Origin: a virus
Direction: 5' to 3' (one strand)
DNA: 41,112 nt
IMG/VR virus record: IMGVR_UViG_3300025131_000104
Coordinates: 1 to 41,112 of that record
A model generated the notes under the pieces. It ran no database searches. It had not been told where the DNA came from and saw only the letters and a list, made by a program, of their open reading frames with translations. Below, piece by piece: positions 13,411 to 20,940 of the stretch (positions within the stretch are counted from its first letter, which is position 1; each line of letters begins with the position of its first letter). Position numbers and translations under genes: made by a program.

Positions 13411-15532
13411 ACCAACGATTAGTTTCATTACTCCAAATTACAATGATGGAAACACAATAGAAAGATACGTGGAATCTATTATGGACCAAGATTATAAGTA
13501 TAAAGAACTTATAATTGTTGATGATGGTTCAACTGATGATTCTAAAAAGGTACTTTCTAAATTAAAAAAGAAGTATCCTGATAACTTAAAAGTTATCTAT
13601 AATAAACATCAGGGGGCGTGTGTTGCTCGTAACACAGGTGTAACACACTCCTCTGGTAAATATCTTTCTTTTTTACCAGCAGATTCATTTTTATATCCAG
13701 GTGTAGCAAGAATATGGGCAGAAAAATTAGAAGAGTGTCCTGAATATGATTTTTTATATGGAGGTTATAAGTTTGTAGATGAAAATTATCATGAACTATT
13801 TTCATATCTAGGAGATCACTTTGATCCATATTTCTTAAAAGTTACAAATTATATAGATGGTTCCTATCCACTTAAAAGAGAATTATTTGATAAGATGGGC
13901 GGTTGGGATCCTCAAATTAAATCATTACAGGATTGGGATTTTTGGCTTAATGCTGTATTAAAACATGATGCTAAAGGATTGTATATTAGAGAAGTTTTCT
14001 TTGAAACTACATATCCACATCCAGGAGGATTATCAGATGATTCAAGTAGAAATTGGATAGCAAGAACAAAAACAATTAAAAAGAAATATGGTATAAAACA
14101 AAAGAAAATATGTGTAGCAAGTAATGGTGCTACTTTTCATGCAAAGAATATAGCAAAGAATATTGGTGCTGACTTTCTTGAAATGCCATCATTTAAACCA
14201 CATAAGTATGAAATGATTTATGTTATAGGTTTTTTTGGAAATGTAAAACAAATGTTTCACAATACTAATTGTATGAGAGTTTTACATTGGATTGGTTCAG
14301 ATATATTATCTTTACAACAAGCTAAACCAGAAGTAAGAGAACAGGTAGTTCAATGGATTGAAAATAATATTGATATTAATTTATGTGAATTTGAAGAAAC
14401 ACAAAAAGAACTTGATAAAGTAGGAATAAAAGCAAGAATACAACCATTACCACCTTCAGAATTTTATGAACCAATGGAGCTACCAGAGAAGTTTGCAGTA
14501 GCAGTTTATCAACCATATCAGAATAAAGCATTTTATCAACCAGAATTAATTCGTAAAATAGCAAAGAAACTTCCAAATATAGATTTTTATTTATTTGGTG
14601 ATTCTACTATGATGGGTAAAAAAGATAATTTAATCAGTGTTGGTAATATTAGTGATGCAAAGAAAAAAGAAGTTATTAAAAAAACATCTATGATACTTCG
14701 TCTCACTCCACATGATGGTTTACCTTTATCAGTAATAGAATGGATTACAGCAGGAAGACATGCTGCTACAACAGTAAAGATGAAATATTCTAAAAAAACT
14801 AAAATGAATGTTAATGATGCTGTTAAAAAGATAAAAGAAATTAAAGATATTGGAGTCTCTAATTTAAAAGGTTCTAAGTATTATACTGAGTTATGTGATG
14901 TAGAAAAATATAAAGAAAAGATTTATAATTTAATGAAGTTTGATATGAAAGAATGGTGGGAAAATATGTCAAAGGTATGGCACACAATGGCAGCGAGTTA
15001 TTTTTCATCAAAAGAAATAATAGCAGTTCAAAAAGAATTAAAGAAATTAAAATGTAAAACAGTAGTAGATATTGGGTGTGGATCTGGTGAATGGTGTGAG
15101 TTATTACTTGATGATTATACTGGTGTAGATATATCCAAAAAATTAATAAAACAATGTAAAAAGAAATATCCAGATAAAAAGTTTATTAATTCTGATATAT
15201 TGTCATTATCAGACAAGATAGATAAAAAGTTTGACATAGCATTTACTTTTACTTGTTTCTTACATGTTAGACCAGAAGAAATAAAAGAAAATATTAAAGC
15301 ATTAAAGAAAGTAGCTAAGTATGGAGTATTTGTAGAACCCATAAAAGATGGAGATTTAGCAGGAGCGAAAGACAGAAGTGTAAATCCAGAAATTATAAAG
15401 ATGCAAAAAGAGAATCCAGATTTTGTATTTAATGTCAAATATACATGGATACATGATTATATGAGTTTATTTGATGTACAGAAAGTAATAACACTTCCTG
15501 ATAATAGAAATTTATTTATAGTAAAATTATGA
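13394..15532 (+). CDS. three-domain protein: GT2 glycosyltransferase, GT-B-like domain, SAM methyltransferase
   Basis: 712 residues from the ATG at 13394, which follows AAGAAAAAAT; an upstream in-frame ATG (13364) lies deeper inside the previous gene. Residues 1-215 are a GT2 domain (ISFITPNYNDG, VDDGSTDD at 42-49, NTGVTHSSGKYLSFLPAD, then a QDWDFWL acceptor motif). Residues about 225-480 look like a GT-B domain (HWIGSDIL, VAVYQPYQNKAFY, ending LTPHDGLPLSVIEWITAG). Residues about 535-712 are a class I methyltransferase (VVDIGCGSGEW at 557-567, then TGVDIS and NSDIL). It could transfer two sugars and cap the chain by methylation. Confidence 0.88.
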   Translation: MKEKNKPTISFITPNYNDGNTIERYVESIMDQDYKYKELIIVDDGSTDDSKKVLSKLKKKYPDNLKVIYNKHQGACVARNTGVTHSSGKYLSFLPADSFLYPGVARIWAEKLEECPEYDFLYGGYKFVDENYHELFSYLGDHFDPYFLKVTNYIDGSYPLKRELFDKMGGWDPQIKSLQDWDFWLNAVLKHDAKGLYIREVFFETTYPHPGGLSDDSSRNWIARTKTIKKKYGIKQKKICVASNGATFHAKNIAKNIGADFLEMPSFKPHKYEMIYVIGFFGNVKQMFHNTNCMRVLHWIGSDILSLQQAKPEVREQVVQWIENNIDINLCEFEETQKELDKVGIKARIQPLPPSEFYEPMELPEKFAVAVYQPYQNKAFYQPELIRKIAKKLPNIDFYLFGDSTMMGKKDNLISVGNISDAKKKEVIKKTSMILRLTPHDGLPLSVIEWITAGRHAATTVKMKYSKKTKMNVNDAVKKIKEIKDIGVSNLKGSKYYTELCDVEKYKEKIYNLMKFDMKEWWENMSKVWHTMAASYFSSKEIIAVQKELKKLKCKTVVDIGCGSGEWCELLLDDYTGVDISKKLIKQCKKKYPDKKFINSDILSLSDKIDKKFDIAFTFTCFLHVRPEEIKENIKALKKVAKYGVFVEPIKDGDLAGAKDRSVNPEIIKMQKENPDFVFNVKYTWIHDYMSLFDVQKVITLPDNRNLFIVKL

Positions 15533-16524
15533 GAAAAAAAATATTAACCGTTGTAGGTAATAGACCTCAACTAATAAAATACGATAAAAAATTAAAACAA
15601 GTTCTTTGTTATACTGGTCAACATTATGATAAAAGTCTTAAAGATGTTTTCTTTAAAGGTCTTAAACTACCTAAACCAGATTATGATTTAGGAAAAAAAA
15701 CATTAGGAGAGATAACAGATGGAATACAAGAAGTAATAAAAAAAGAAAAACCAGATTATGTTATGGTTTATGGAGACACAAGATCTACTCTAGCTGGTGC
15801 TATGGCTGCTTATTATTCTAATATACCCATAGTCCACATAGAAGCTGGATGTAGAAGTTTCAATGATGATCAAATAGAAGAAAGAATAAGAATACTAGTA
15901 GATAAAATAACTACTATACACCTGGCTCCTTCAGAAGAATGTGTCAATAGATTAGTAGAGGATGGACATAGATATATTTATAATGTTGGTGCTACTCAAC
16001 TAGATACAATGTGGGATACTTTTCCAACAAAGAAACCAAGAGATGCTAATAAATATTGTGTCTTAACATTACATAGAGCAGAAAATACAGATGATAAAGA
16101 AAAACTAAAAAGTATTTTTGAAGCATTGGGAGAATCTAAAAAGAAAATAAAGTTCTATCTTCATCCTAGAACAAAGGAAGCTATTAAAAAGTTTAAGTTA
16201 AAGTTACCTTCTAATATAAAAGTATTAAAACCAATACCTTATAAGAAGATGATACATACCATGGCTTTTGCAGAAAAAGTAATTACTGATAGTGGAGGAA
16301 TACAAGTAGAAGCATTTTTCTTAAATATTCCTTGTATAACACTTCGTGATGAAACAGAATGGCAAGAAACAGTTGATGATGGTTGGAATATATTAACAGG
16401 TGCTAATAAACAAAAAATATTAGATGCTCTTAAAAAAGGAAAAAGAGGTAAAAAGTATAATCCTAAAATATATGGGATTGGTAGAGCTAAAAAAAAGATT
16501 AAAGTAATATTACAAAGCTTATGA
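15529..16524 (+). CDS. UDP-GlcNAc 2-epimerase-like enzyme (WecB/WbpI family)
   Basis: 331 residues, a little shorter than the family (about 360). The start ILTVVGNRPQLIKY, the central VMVYGDTRSTLAGAMAAYY, HIEAGCRSF, LTLHRAENTD and the DSGGIQVEAF loop are the family's landmarks. WbpI converts UDP-GlcNAc3NAcA to UDP-ManNAc3NAcA; WecB converts UDP-GlcNAc to UDP-ManNAc. The presence of the WbpB/E/D set favours the former. Coupled by ATGA to the genes on both sides. Confidence 0.85.
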   Translation: MRKKILTVVGNRPQLIKYDKKLKQVLCYTGQHYDKSLKDVFFKGLKLPKPDYDLGKKTLGEITDGIQEVIKKEKPDYVMVYGDTRSTLAGAMAAYYSNIPIVHIEAGCRSFNDDQIEERIRILVDKITTIHLAPSEECVNRLVEDGHRYIYNVGATQLDTMWDTFPTKKPRDANKYCVLTLHRAENTDDKEKLKSIFEALGESKKKIKFYLHPRTKEAIKKFKLKLPSNIKVLKPIPYKKMIHTMAFAEKVITDSGGIQVEAFFLNIPCITLRDETEWQETVDDGWNILTGANKQKILDALKKGKRGKKYNPKIYGIGRAKKKIKVILQSL

Positions 16525-17666
16525 AAAAAGAAGAAAAATTAAAAGTTTATTTAGTAATTCCTCCAGTAGGAGATTGTGGTGTAGGTTATTATCGTCAATG
16601 GCTTCCACTTACTAAAGCAGAAGAAAAAGGAGAAATAGAATTAGTTTGTCAACATTTTACATGGGGAGAAAGAGGAGATGAAACTGGTAAAGAACCACCA
16701 ACAATAACAGAAGATGATACTTATAAATATGGTGAATGGGCTGATGTAATCTTTTTTTCAAGAAATGATGTACCAGGATATATAGCTCAAGCAGGTGGTA
16801 TGAAAGAATTCTTTAACAAATCTGTTATTTTAGATGTAGATGATAATGTTCAAGCAACAAGACCATTTAATCCAGGGTATAGATCCTTTCATCCTAATAG
16901 TCCCAACATGACTTGGAATATAAAATCTTTTGGTGTGTATGATGGATTTATATTTTCTACACAAGATTTAATAGATTATTATAAAAAATATGGAGATAAG
17001 AAAAAGTTTTATATTTATCCTAATAGTTTAGATTTTAAAAGAAGAGATGCTGTATTAGAAATGGATTTTAGTAAAAGTAAATTATTTAAGAAAAAAGAAG
17101 GTGAAATTAGAATAGGTTGGACTGGTTCTTCATCTCATTGGGAGAATCTTAAACACATAGAAAAACCATTATTAGATATACTTCGTAAATATCCTAATAC
17201 TACTTTCTATTATTCAGGATTATTTGGAGAATTATTTAATGATGAAAAGTTAATAAAAGATAAAAGAATAGTTAAAATACCATGGTCTAGTCTTAAAGAA
17301 TGGGCAAAAGTAAATAGAGAAATGAATTTTGATATAGCTTTAGCTCCTTTAACAGATAACTATTTTAATAGATCTAAAAGTAATCTTAGAGTTCTTGAAT
17401 ATGCTTCAGCTAAATATCCAGTAATATGTTCCAATGTTGCTCCATATCGTTGCTTTAAAGACAATAAAGAAGTCATATTTGCCACAGAGAAAGAGGAGTG
17501 GTATAATGCTATTGAAATGTTGGTAAATAACCCTGAAAAGCGACAGGAATTAGCCAATAATTTATATAATAGAGCTAAAAAGGACTATGATGTGGATAAA
17601 AATTACAAGATTTTAGTTAAAGCTCTAAAAAATATTAAGAAAAATTTTACGAGTATCAAAAAATGA
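16521..17666 (+). CDS. GT4-like glycosyltransferase
   Basis: 381 residues, GT-B fold. 'IPPVGDCGVGYYRQWLPL' at the N-terminus, IGWTGSSSHWEN opening the second Rossmann half, and 'IALAPLTDNYFNRSKSNLR' followed by LEYASAKYPVICSN with the donor-binding Glu. Proteins with this start and order are common in phage genomes, usually of unknown acceptor. As the last gene of the cassette it would transfer the finished sugar nucleotide to a protein or glycan. ATGA overlap with the epimerase gene. Confidence 0.85.
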   Translation: MKKEEKLKVYLVIPPVGDCGVGYYRQWLPLTKAEEKGEIELVCQHFTWGERGDETGKEPPTITEDDTYKYGEWADVIFFSRNDVPGYIAQAGGMKEFFNKSVILDVDDNVQATRPFNPGYRSFHPNSPNMTWNIKSFGVYDGFIFSTQDLIDYYKKYGDKKKFYIYPNSLDFKRRDAVLEMDFSKSKLFKKKEGEIRIGWTGSSSHWENLKHIEKPLLDILRKYPNTTFYYSGLFGELFNDEKLIKDKRIVKIPWSSLKEWAKVNREMNFDIALAPLTDNYFNRSKSNLRVLEYASAKYPVICSNVAPYRCFKDNKEVIFATEKEEWYNAIEMLVNNPEKRQELANNLYNRAKKDYDVDKNYKILVKALKNIKKNFTSIKK

Positions 17667-17688
17667 CGAGCTAAATAATGATAGCTTT

Positions 17689-18156
17689 ATGTCAGATGAA
17701 TTTACACATTCTATACCACTAACATCTTCAGAAACAATAATTGAAGAAGATGATGGTATTCATGAAAGAGGTCAAGGAGATACAGGATTTCTCAATAATG
17801 AGATAGGTCCGCCATTATCTCTACATGAACAAGTAAAGGGAGTTCCTTTTGGTGTAGAGTATTTTGGTTTGAATAATTATATGGATTTAAATGAAGTTAC
17901 GGATATAGATAAAGTTCGTGATAAATTAGAAATTATTGAAAATTATGTTAATGACCTTATTACCACAAAAGGTCTTATGGATATTACAGAATCTTATGAA
18001 AGTATAATGAAACAAATAGAAGAAATGCTTTATTTTGAAGAAACAGAAACTTCTATAAGTAAAATAAATAAAGTATATCAAATGATAATAATGTCAAAAA
18101 AAGCTAAAGAAGTAGAAAAAAGAAAAAGTGAATTAACCGAAAAATTATATGGCTAA
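17689..18156 (+). CDS. 155-residue virion-associated protein, unknown
   Basis: An extended, acidic N-terminus (MSDEFTHSIPLTSSETIIEE) is followed from about residue 65 by helices (DKVRDKLEIIENYVNDLI). It starts 22 bases after the carbohydrate cassette and overlaps the next gene by 8 bases. The order, extended linker and helical C-terminus fit a minor structural protein. No recognised family. Confidence 0.6.
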   Translation: MSDEFTHSIPLTSSETIIEEDDGIHERGQGDTGFLNNEIGPPLSLHEQVKGVPFGVEYFGLNNYMDLNEVTDIDKVRDKLEIIENYVNDLITTKGLMDITESYESIMKQIEEMLYFEETETSISKINKVYQMIIMSKKAKEVEKRKSELTEKLYG

Positions 18157-18748
18157 AAGTGATTACACAAATCAAGGGAAAGATGTTTCTATTCCAGTAC
18201 CAGAACTAGAAAATCATAACTTAGATAGGGATGTTTTTCCAGCAACCATGGTAAGAGGAATAATGTATAAAACATCTGGTTCATCATGGGTTTATGCTGG
18301 TGATGATAATCGTTTACCAGTAGCTGCACAGTTATCAGCTGGTGATATACAAATTGGTTCAGTAGAACTTAAAGATGGTGATAGTGCTACCTTAGCAGAT
18401 ATTGAAAGTGATGGAACTAAAAATGCTTTATTCGTTCAAGCCAATGATGATAGCATGGGGACACAAAAAATAAAGAATGCTAAAGAAAGTTCTGCAAGTT
18501 CAAATACAAAAGTTACAGTAGCTCTTAACTCAACAACTATTATTGCTGCTAATTCTGATAGAAGATTTGTGGTTATTGTAAATGATAGTGATGAAACTGT
18601 TTATCTTAATCTTTCTGGAACAGCAGTAATAAACGAAGGAGTAAGAATAAATGCTAATGGTGGAAGTTATGTAGAAGATATATATACAGGAATAATCACT
18701 GGTATATGTGCTAGTGGTGGTAAAAATGTAACAGTAGTAGAAGTATAA
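18149..18748 (+). CDS. beta-rich structural protein, probable decoration or tail protein
   Basis: 199 residues, rich in Ser, Thr, Asn and Gly. The last 70 residues (FVVIVNDSDETVYLNLSGTA, then GGSYVEDI) match a beta-sandwich pattern that I know from phage decoration and tail-fibre proteins. It is surrounded by fibre-like genes, so a place on the virion surface is likely. If the phage glycosylates itself, Ser/Thr-rich proteins such as this are candidate acceptors. Confidence 0.6.
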   Translation: MAKSDYTNQGKDVSIPVPELENHNLDRDVFPATMVRGIMYKTSGSSWVYAGDDNRLPVAAQLSAGDIQIGSVELKDGDSATLADIESDGTKNALFVQANDDSMGTQKIKNAKESSASSNTKVTVALNSTTIIAANSDRRFVVIVNDSDETVYLNLSGTAVINEGVRINANGGSYVEDIYTGIITGICASGGKNVTVVEV

Positions 18749-18752
18749 ATAT

Positions 18753-19301
18753 ATGAGTAAAATAAATAATCCAAGACCAGACCAAGATTTATCAGGTTAT
18801 GTTCCTTATACAGGAGCTACGACTAACCTTGATTTAGGAGCTAATAATTTAGAAACTACTGCTCATATTCAAATAAAATCTGATAATGCAAGATTAGATT
18901 TTGGTACAGCTCAAGATGCATGTATAAAATATGATGGAACTGATTTACTTATTAATCCTCAAAGTACAGGAACTGGAGATTTAAAGATGAGTGCTGGTGC
19001 AATTCTATATACTCCTACTATAACTTGGGCAGATGGTGCAGCAAATGCTACAGTTGCTAATGGTAATATTTTTAGAATGCCTACTTCAGGTAGAGGTTAT
19101 ACAGTAAGTAATCTACTTGATGGAATTGAGGGTCAACTTGTAATGCTTATTGGAAGCGGTACCCCTATCGTTACCTTTGGTCAAACTGGAAATATAAGAT
19201 TAGGTACACCTGCAACTACTTATGCCTTAGGTGCTGATGATGTATTAACTTTAGTATTTTCTGGATCAGTCTGGTATGAAGTAAGTCGTTCTACCAACTA
19301 A
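18753..19301 (+). CDS. tail fibre-like protein
   Basis: 182 residues. The N-terminal segment YVPYTGATTNLDLGANNL is a widespread short module of phage tail fibres, and 'IQIKSDNARLDFGT' with 'IKYDGTDLLINP' repeats continue it. The rest is a compact beta-structure. It is short for a fibre, so it may be a tip or a whisker protein joining the tail to a separate receptor-binding protein. Confidence 0.75.
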   Translation: MSKINNPRPDQDLSGYVPYTGATTNLDLGANNLETTAHIQIKSDNARLDFGTAQDACIKYDGTDLLINPQSTGTGDLKMSAGAILYTPTITWADGAANATVANGNIFRMPTSGRGYTVSNLLDGIEGQLVMLIGSGTPIVTFGQTGNIRLGTPATTYALGADDVLTLVFSGSVWYEVSRSTN

Positions 19302-19302
19302 G

Positions 19303-19749
19303 ATGATAACTAGAGAAGAATTTGTAAACGCAAAAGTAAGAAAGGAACAAATAGGTAATATGGGAGGATACTTTCTAATGTTAGGCAACAGAGATGTGAT
19401 GGGTTATGACGAAAAAGATGCAATAAAAAAACAAGTAAGAGAGTTATGTAAAGAACATAAACCAAAAAAAGTATTAGAAATAGGATTTGGATTAGGATTT
19501 ACAGCTACTGAATTTCAAGAACAAGGAGTAAAAGAACATACAATAGTAGAAGCTCATCCAGTAATATTTAAACGAGCAGAGAAATGGAGAAAAAAATATC
19601 CAAATAAAAAGATTAATTTAATAAATAAGTTTGTACAAGATTTCAAATATGATGAAAAGGATTACGATTTAATTTATGATGACAGAGATGAATTGGTAGA
19701 AGAATTGGAAGCTGGTACAACATTTCCTAATTGGAAAATAATAAAGTAA
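19303..19749 (+). CDS. small class I SAM methyltransferase, guanidinoacetate methyltransferase-like
   Basis: 148 residues. Motif I is VLEIGFGLGFTATEFQEQG, with the acidic ribose-binding Glu in TIVEAHPVIFKRAEKW and a later LIYDD. This order resembles the guanidinoacetate/arginine N-methyltransferase group more than DNA or rRNA methylases. It is short, ending just after the core's fifth strand, so it lacks the usual C-terminal strands. It lies 1 base after the fibre-like gene, and a virion protein or glycan may be its target. Confidence 0.7.
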   Translation: MITREEFVNAKVRKEQIGNMGGYFLMLGNRDVMGYDEKDAIKKQVRELCKEHKPKKVLEIGFGLGFTATEFQEQGVKEHTIVEAHPVIFKRAEKWRKKYPNKKINLINKFVQDFKYDEKDYDLIYDDRDELVEELEAGTTFPNWKIIK

Positions 19750-19750
19750 T

Positions 19751-19939
19751 ATGGAAAACGGAGATAAAATAAAAGTACACGAAAGATTATCCACACTGGA
19801 AGCACAGATGGATACTGTTTTAGATAACCATTTACCACACATACAGAAATCAATAGATAAAGCAACAAGTAAGATAGGGTGGTTTACTAGTCTTTTAATT
19901 GCTAATTTAGTAGCAGTAATAATGACAATGGTAAGATAG
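19751..19939 (+). CDS. holin-like protein with N-terminal coiled coil (XhlA-like)
   Basis: 62 residues. A helix 'HERLSTLEAQMDTVLDNHLP' is followed by a short basic stretch and one membrane segment (GWFTSLLIANLVAVIMTMV). This is the arrangement of the XhlA/hemolysin-like family that works with holins in lysis. It begins 1 base after the methyltransferase stop. The position among virion genes is usual. Other single-span roles cannot be excluded. Confidence 0.55.
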   Translation: MENGDKIKVHERLSTLEAQMDTVLDNHLPHIQKSIDKATSKIGWFTSLLIANLVAVIMTMVR

Positions 19940-19945
19940 TTCTTT

Positions 19946-20012
19946 CCTAATTCGGAGTGATACCGAAGATTTTTTATAAGCTAATTTGTCGGAGATATTG
20001 CTCCGAGTTAGG
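19946..20012 (+). terminator. terminator with competing long-range stem (possible antiterminator)
   Basis: TTCGG (19951-19955) pairs with CCGAA (19963-19967) ahead of six T's, giving a small intrinsic terminator. The same 5' arm, extended to CCTAATTCGGAG (19946-19957), can instead pair with CTCCGAGTTAGG (20001-20012) over 12 bp with one G-U. That partner also has its own short hairpin with CGGAG (19990-19994). Two exclusive folds of this kind are seen in riboswitches and attenuators. It separates the holin-like gene from the SD-rich insert. Confidence 0.5.
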
Positions 20013-20059
20013 AGAGAGTTAATCGTACATTAAAAATAAAAAAAATAAAGGAGAACAAC

Positions 20060-20260
20060 ATGAAGAAGTTTAGAGTTGGATGTAGCAGCGAGTATTGCGG
20101 TGGAGTTTCTTTCTTTTCAGATTTTAAATTTGATTCCTTAAAAATGGTCTTAATATGTTATGGGTTATGTTTTACTTGCGGTAAAAGAGTAAGAACACAT
20201 ATATCTATACAAGATTTAATGCATGTTAAGAACAAAAATGGAGGTTCAAATGAAACGTAA
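20060..20260 (+). CDS. 66-residue zinc-ribbon-like protein
   Basis: Starts MKKFRVGCSSEYCGG; the later CYGLCFTCGK gives two or three Cys pairs that could bind zinc. A strong AAAGGAGAACAAC site precedes it. It opens a block of four small genes that all have good Shine-Dalgarno sites, unlike the surrounding virion genes, which suggests a separate origin. Function unknown. Confidence 0.6.
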   Translation: MKKFRVGCSSEYCGGVSFFSDFKFDSLKMVLICYGLCFTCGKRVRTHISIQDLMHVKNKNGGSNET

Positions 20261-20513
20261 AAAATCAAAGAAATCAAAGAAAACTAAACGCAACAGTAAG
20301 AATCGTCATCATATCATTCCTAGTAGTAGGCGTGGAAAAGAAGGCGAAAACATTACTTTAATTTGTCAAGCTTGTCACAGTCTATATCATAAGAATTTTG
20401 GTAATATGACACCAGTAGAAATTATTAATTTCTTGGTAGAATATTATTGGAAAGGTCAATGGAAATGGGTGATAAGAGCATTAATTGAAAAAGATAATAC
20501 TAGGGAGACATAA
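20250..20513 (+). CDS. HNH-like endonuclease, small
   Basis: 87 residues from the ATG at 20250, chosen over 20223 because ATGGAGGTTCAA precedes it. A Lys-rich start is followed by NRHHIIPSSRRGKE and then LICQACHSLYHKNFG, which supplies the His-His pair and the Cys-x2-Cys-His of an HNH/beta-beta-alpha-metal nuclease. It overlaps the previous gene by 11 bases. Small HNH proteins near terminases often help packaging; this one is far from the terminase and may be a mobile or homing type. Confidence 0.7.
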   Translation: MKRKKSKKSKKTKRNSKNRHHIIPSSRRGKEGENITLICQACHSLYHKNFGNMTPVEIINFLVEYYWKGQWKWVIRALIEKDNTRET

Positions 20514-20515
20514 TC

Positions 20516-20791
20516 ATGCTTTCATTAGAAGATTTAATCTTAATAGGAATATGTATTTCAATTGGCTTTATCGGTGATAAACTAAAACCACAAGAATATC
20601 ATTACGGGAATAACATTGTTATTGTTTATAAAAAGTATCAATGTCCTATCTATTGCCAAGTAGATCACTTTCATTATGTGTATTTTGATAGCACATTAAT
20701 TGAATCTGGTAAAATGTATATAGACAAAGATAAACTTGGAGAAAAATACAAAGGAGAAAAAGATGAAAAAACCAAAAAAAAAGATACCTAA
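20516..20791 (+). CDS. 91-residue protein with N-terminal hydrophobic segment
   Basis: 'LEDLILIGICISIGFIGD' is hydrophobic and could be a signal anchor. Then follows a region with several Tyr, two Cys and His residues (PIYCQVDHFHYVYFD), and a very basic tail. The start lies 2 bases after the HNH gene, behind GGGAGACATAATC. Membrane association is likely; role unknown. Confidence 0.55.
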   Translation: MLSLEDLILIGICISIGFIGDKLKPQEYHYGNNIVIVYKKYQCPIYCQVDHFHYVYFDSTLIESGKMYIDKDKLGEKYKGEKDEKTKKKDT

Positions 20792-20939
20792 GTGGGTATT
20801 ATGGCTAAATCTAGTAATTGGATTCTATAATTTACATTTATATGTTAATGATGGTGGATGGCTATTACTTGTAATAGGTTCACTCAACATAGGCATATGT
20901 ATATTTTATAGAAATGAATTCCTTAAAATAGGAGACTAA
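20763..20939 (+). CDS. 58-residue two-span membrane protein
   Basis: Starts MKKPKKKIPKWVLWLNL at 20763, behind AAAGGAGAAAAAG; it overlaps the previous gene by 29 bases. Two hydrophobic stretches (VLWLNLVIGFYNLHLY and WLLLVIGSLNIGICIFY) are joined by DGG. A basic N-terminus with two spans and a short loop fits small holins or pinholins. It could pair with other lysis genes nearby. Confidence 0.55.
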   Translation: MKKPKKKIPKWVLWLNLVIGFYNLHLYVNDGGWLLLVIGSLNIGICIFYRNEFLKIGD

Positions 20940-20940
20940 A

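Noticed and set aside
17589-17597. Further DnaA-box matches (also near 19789)
   Set aside because: Both fall inside coding sequence and fit the codons there, so they were not counted as origin parts.
10253-17666. Stop-codon recoding in the AT-rich carbohydrate genes
   Set aside because: TGA ends several genes in exact ATGA overlaps and downstream starts fit, so the standard bacterial code holds.
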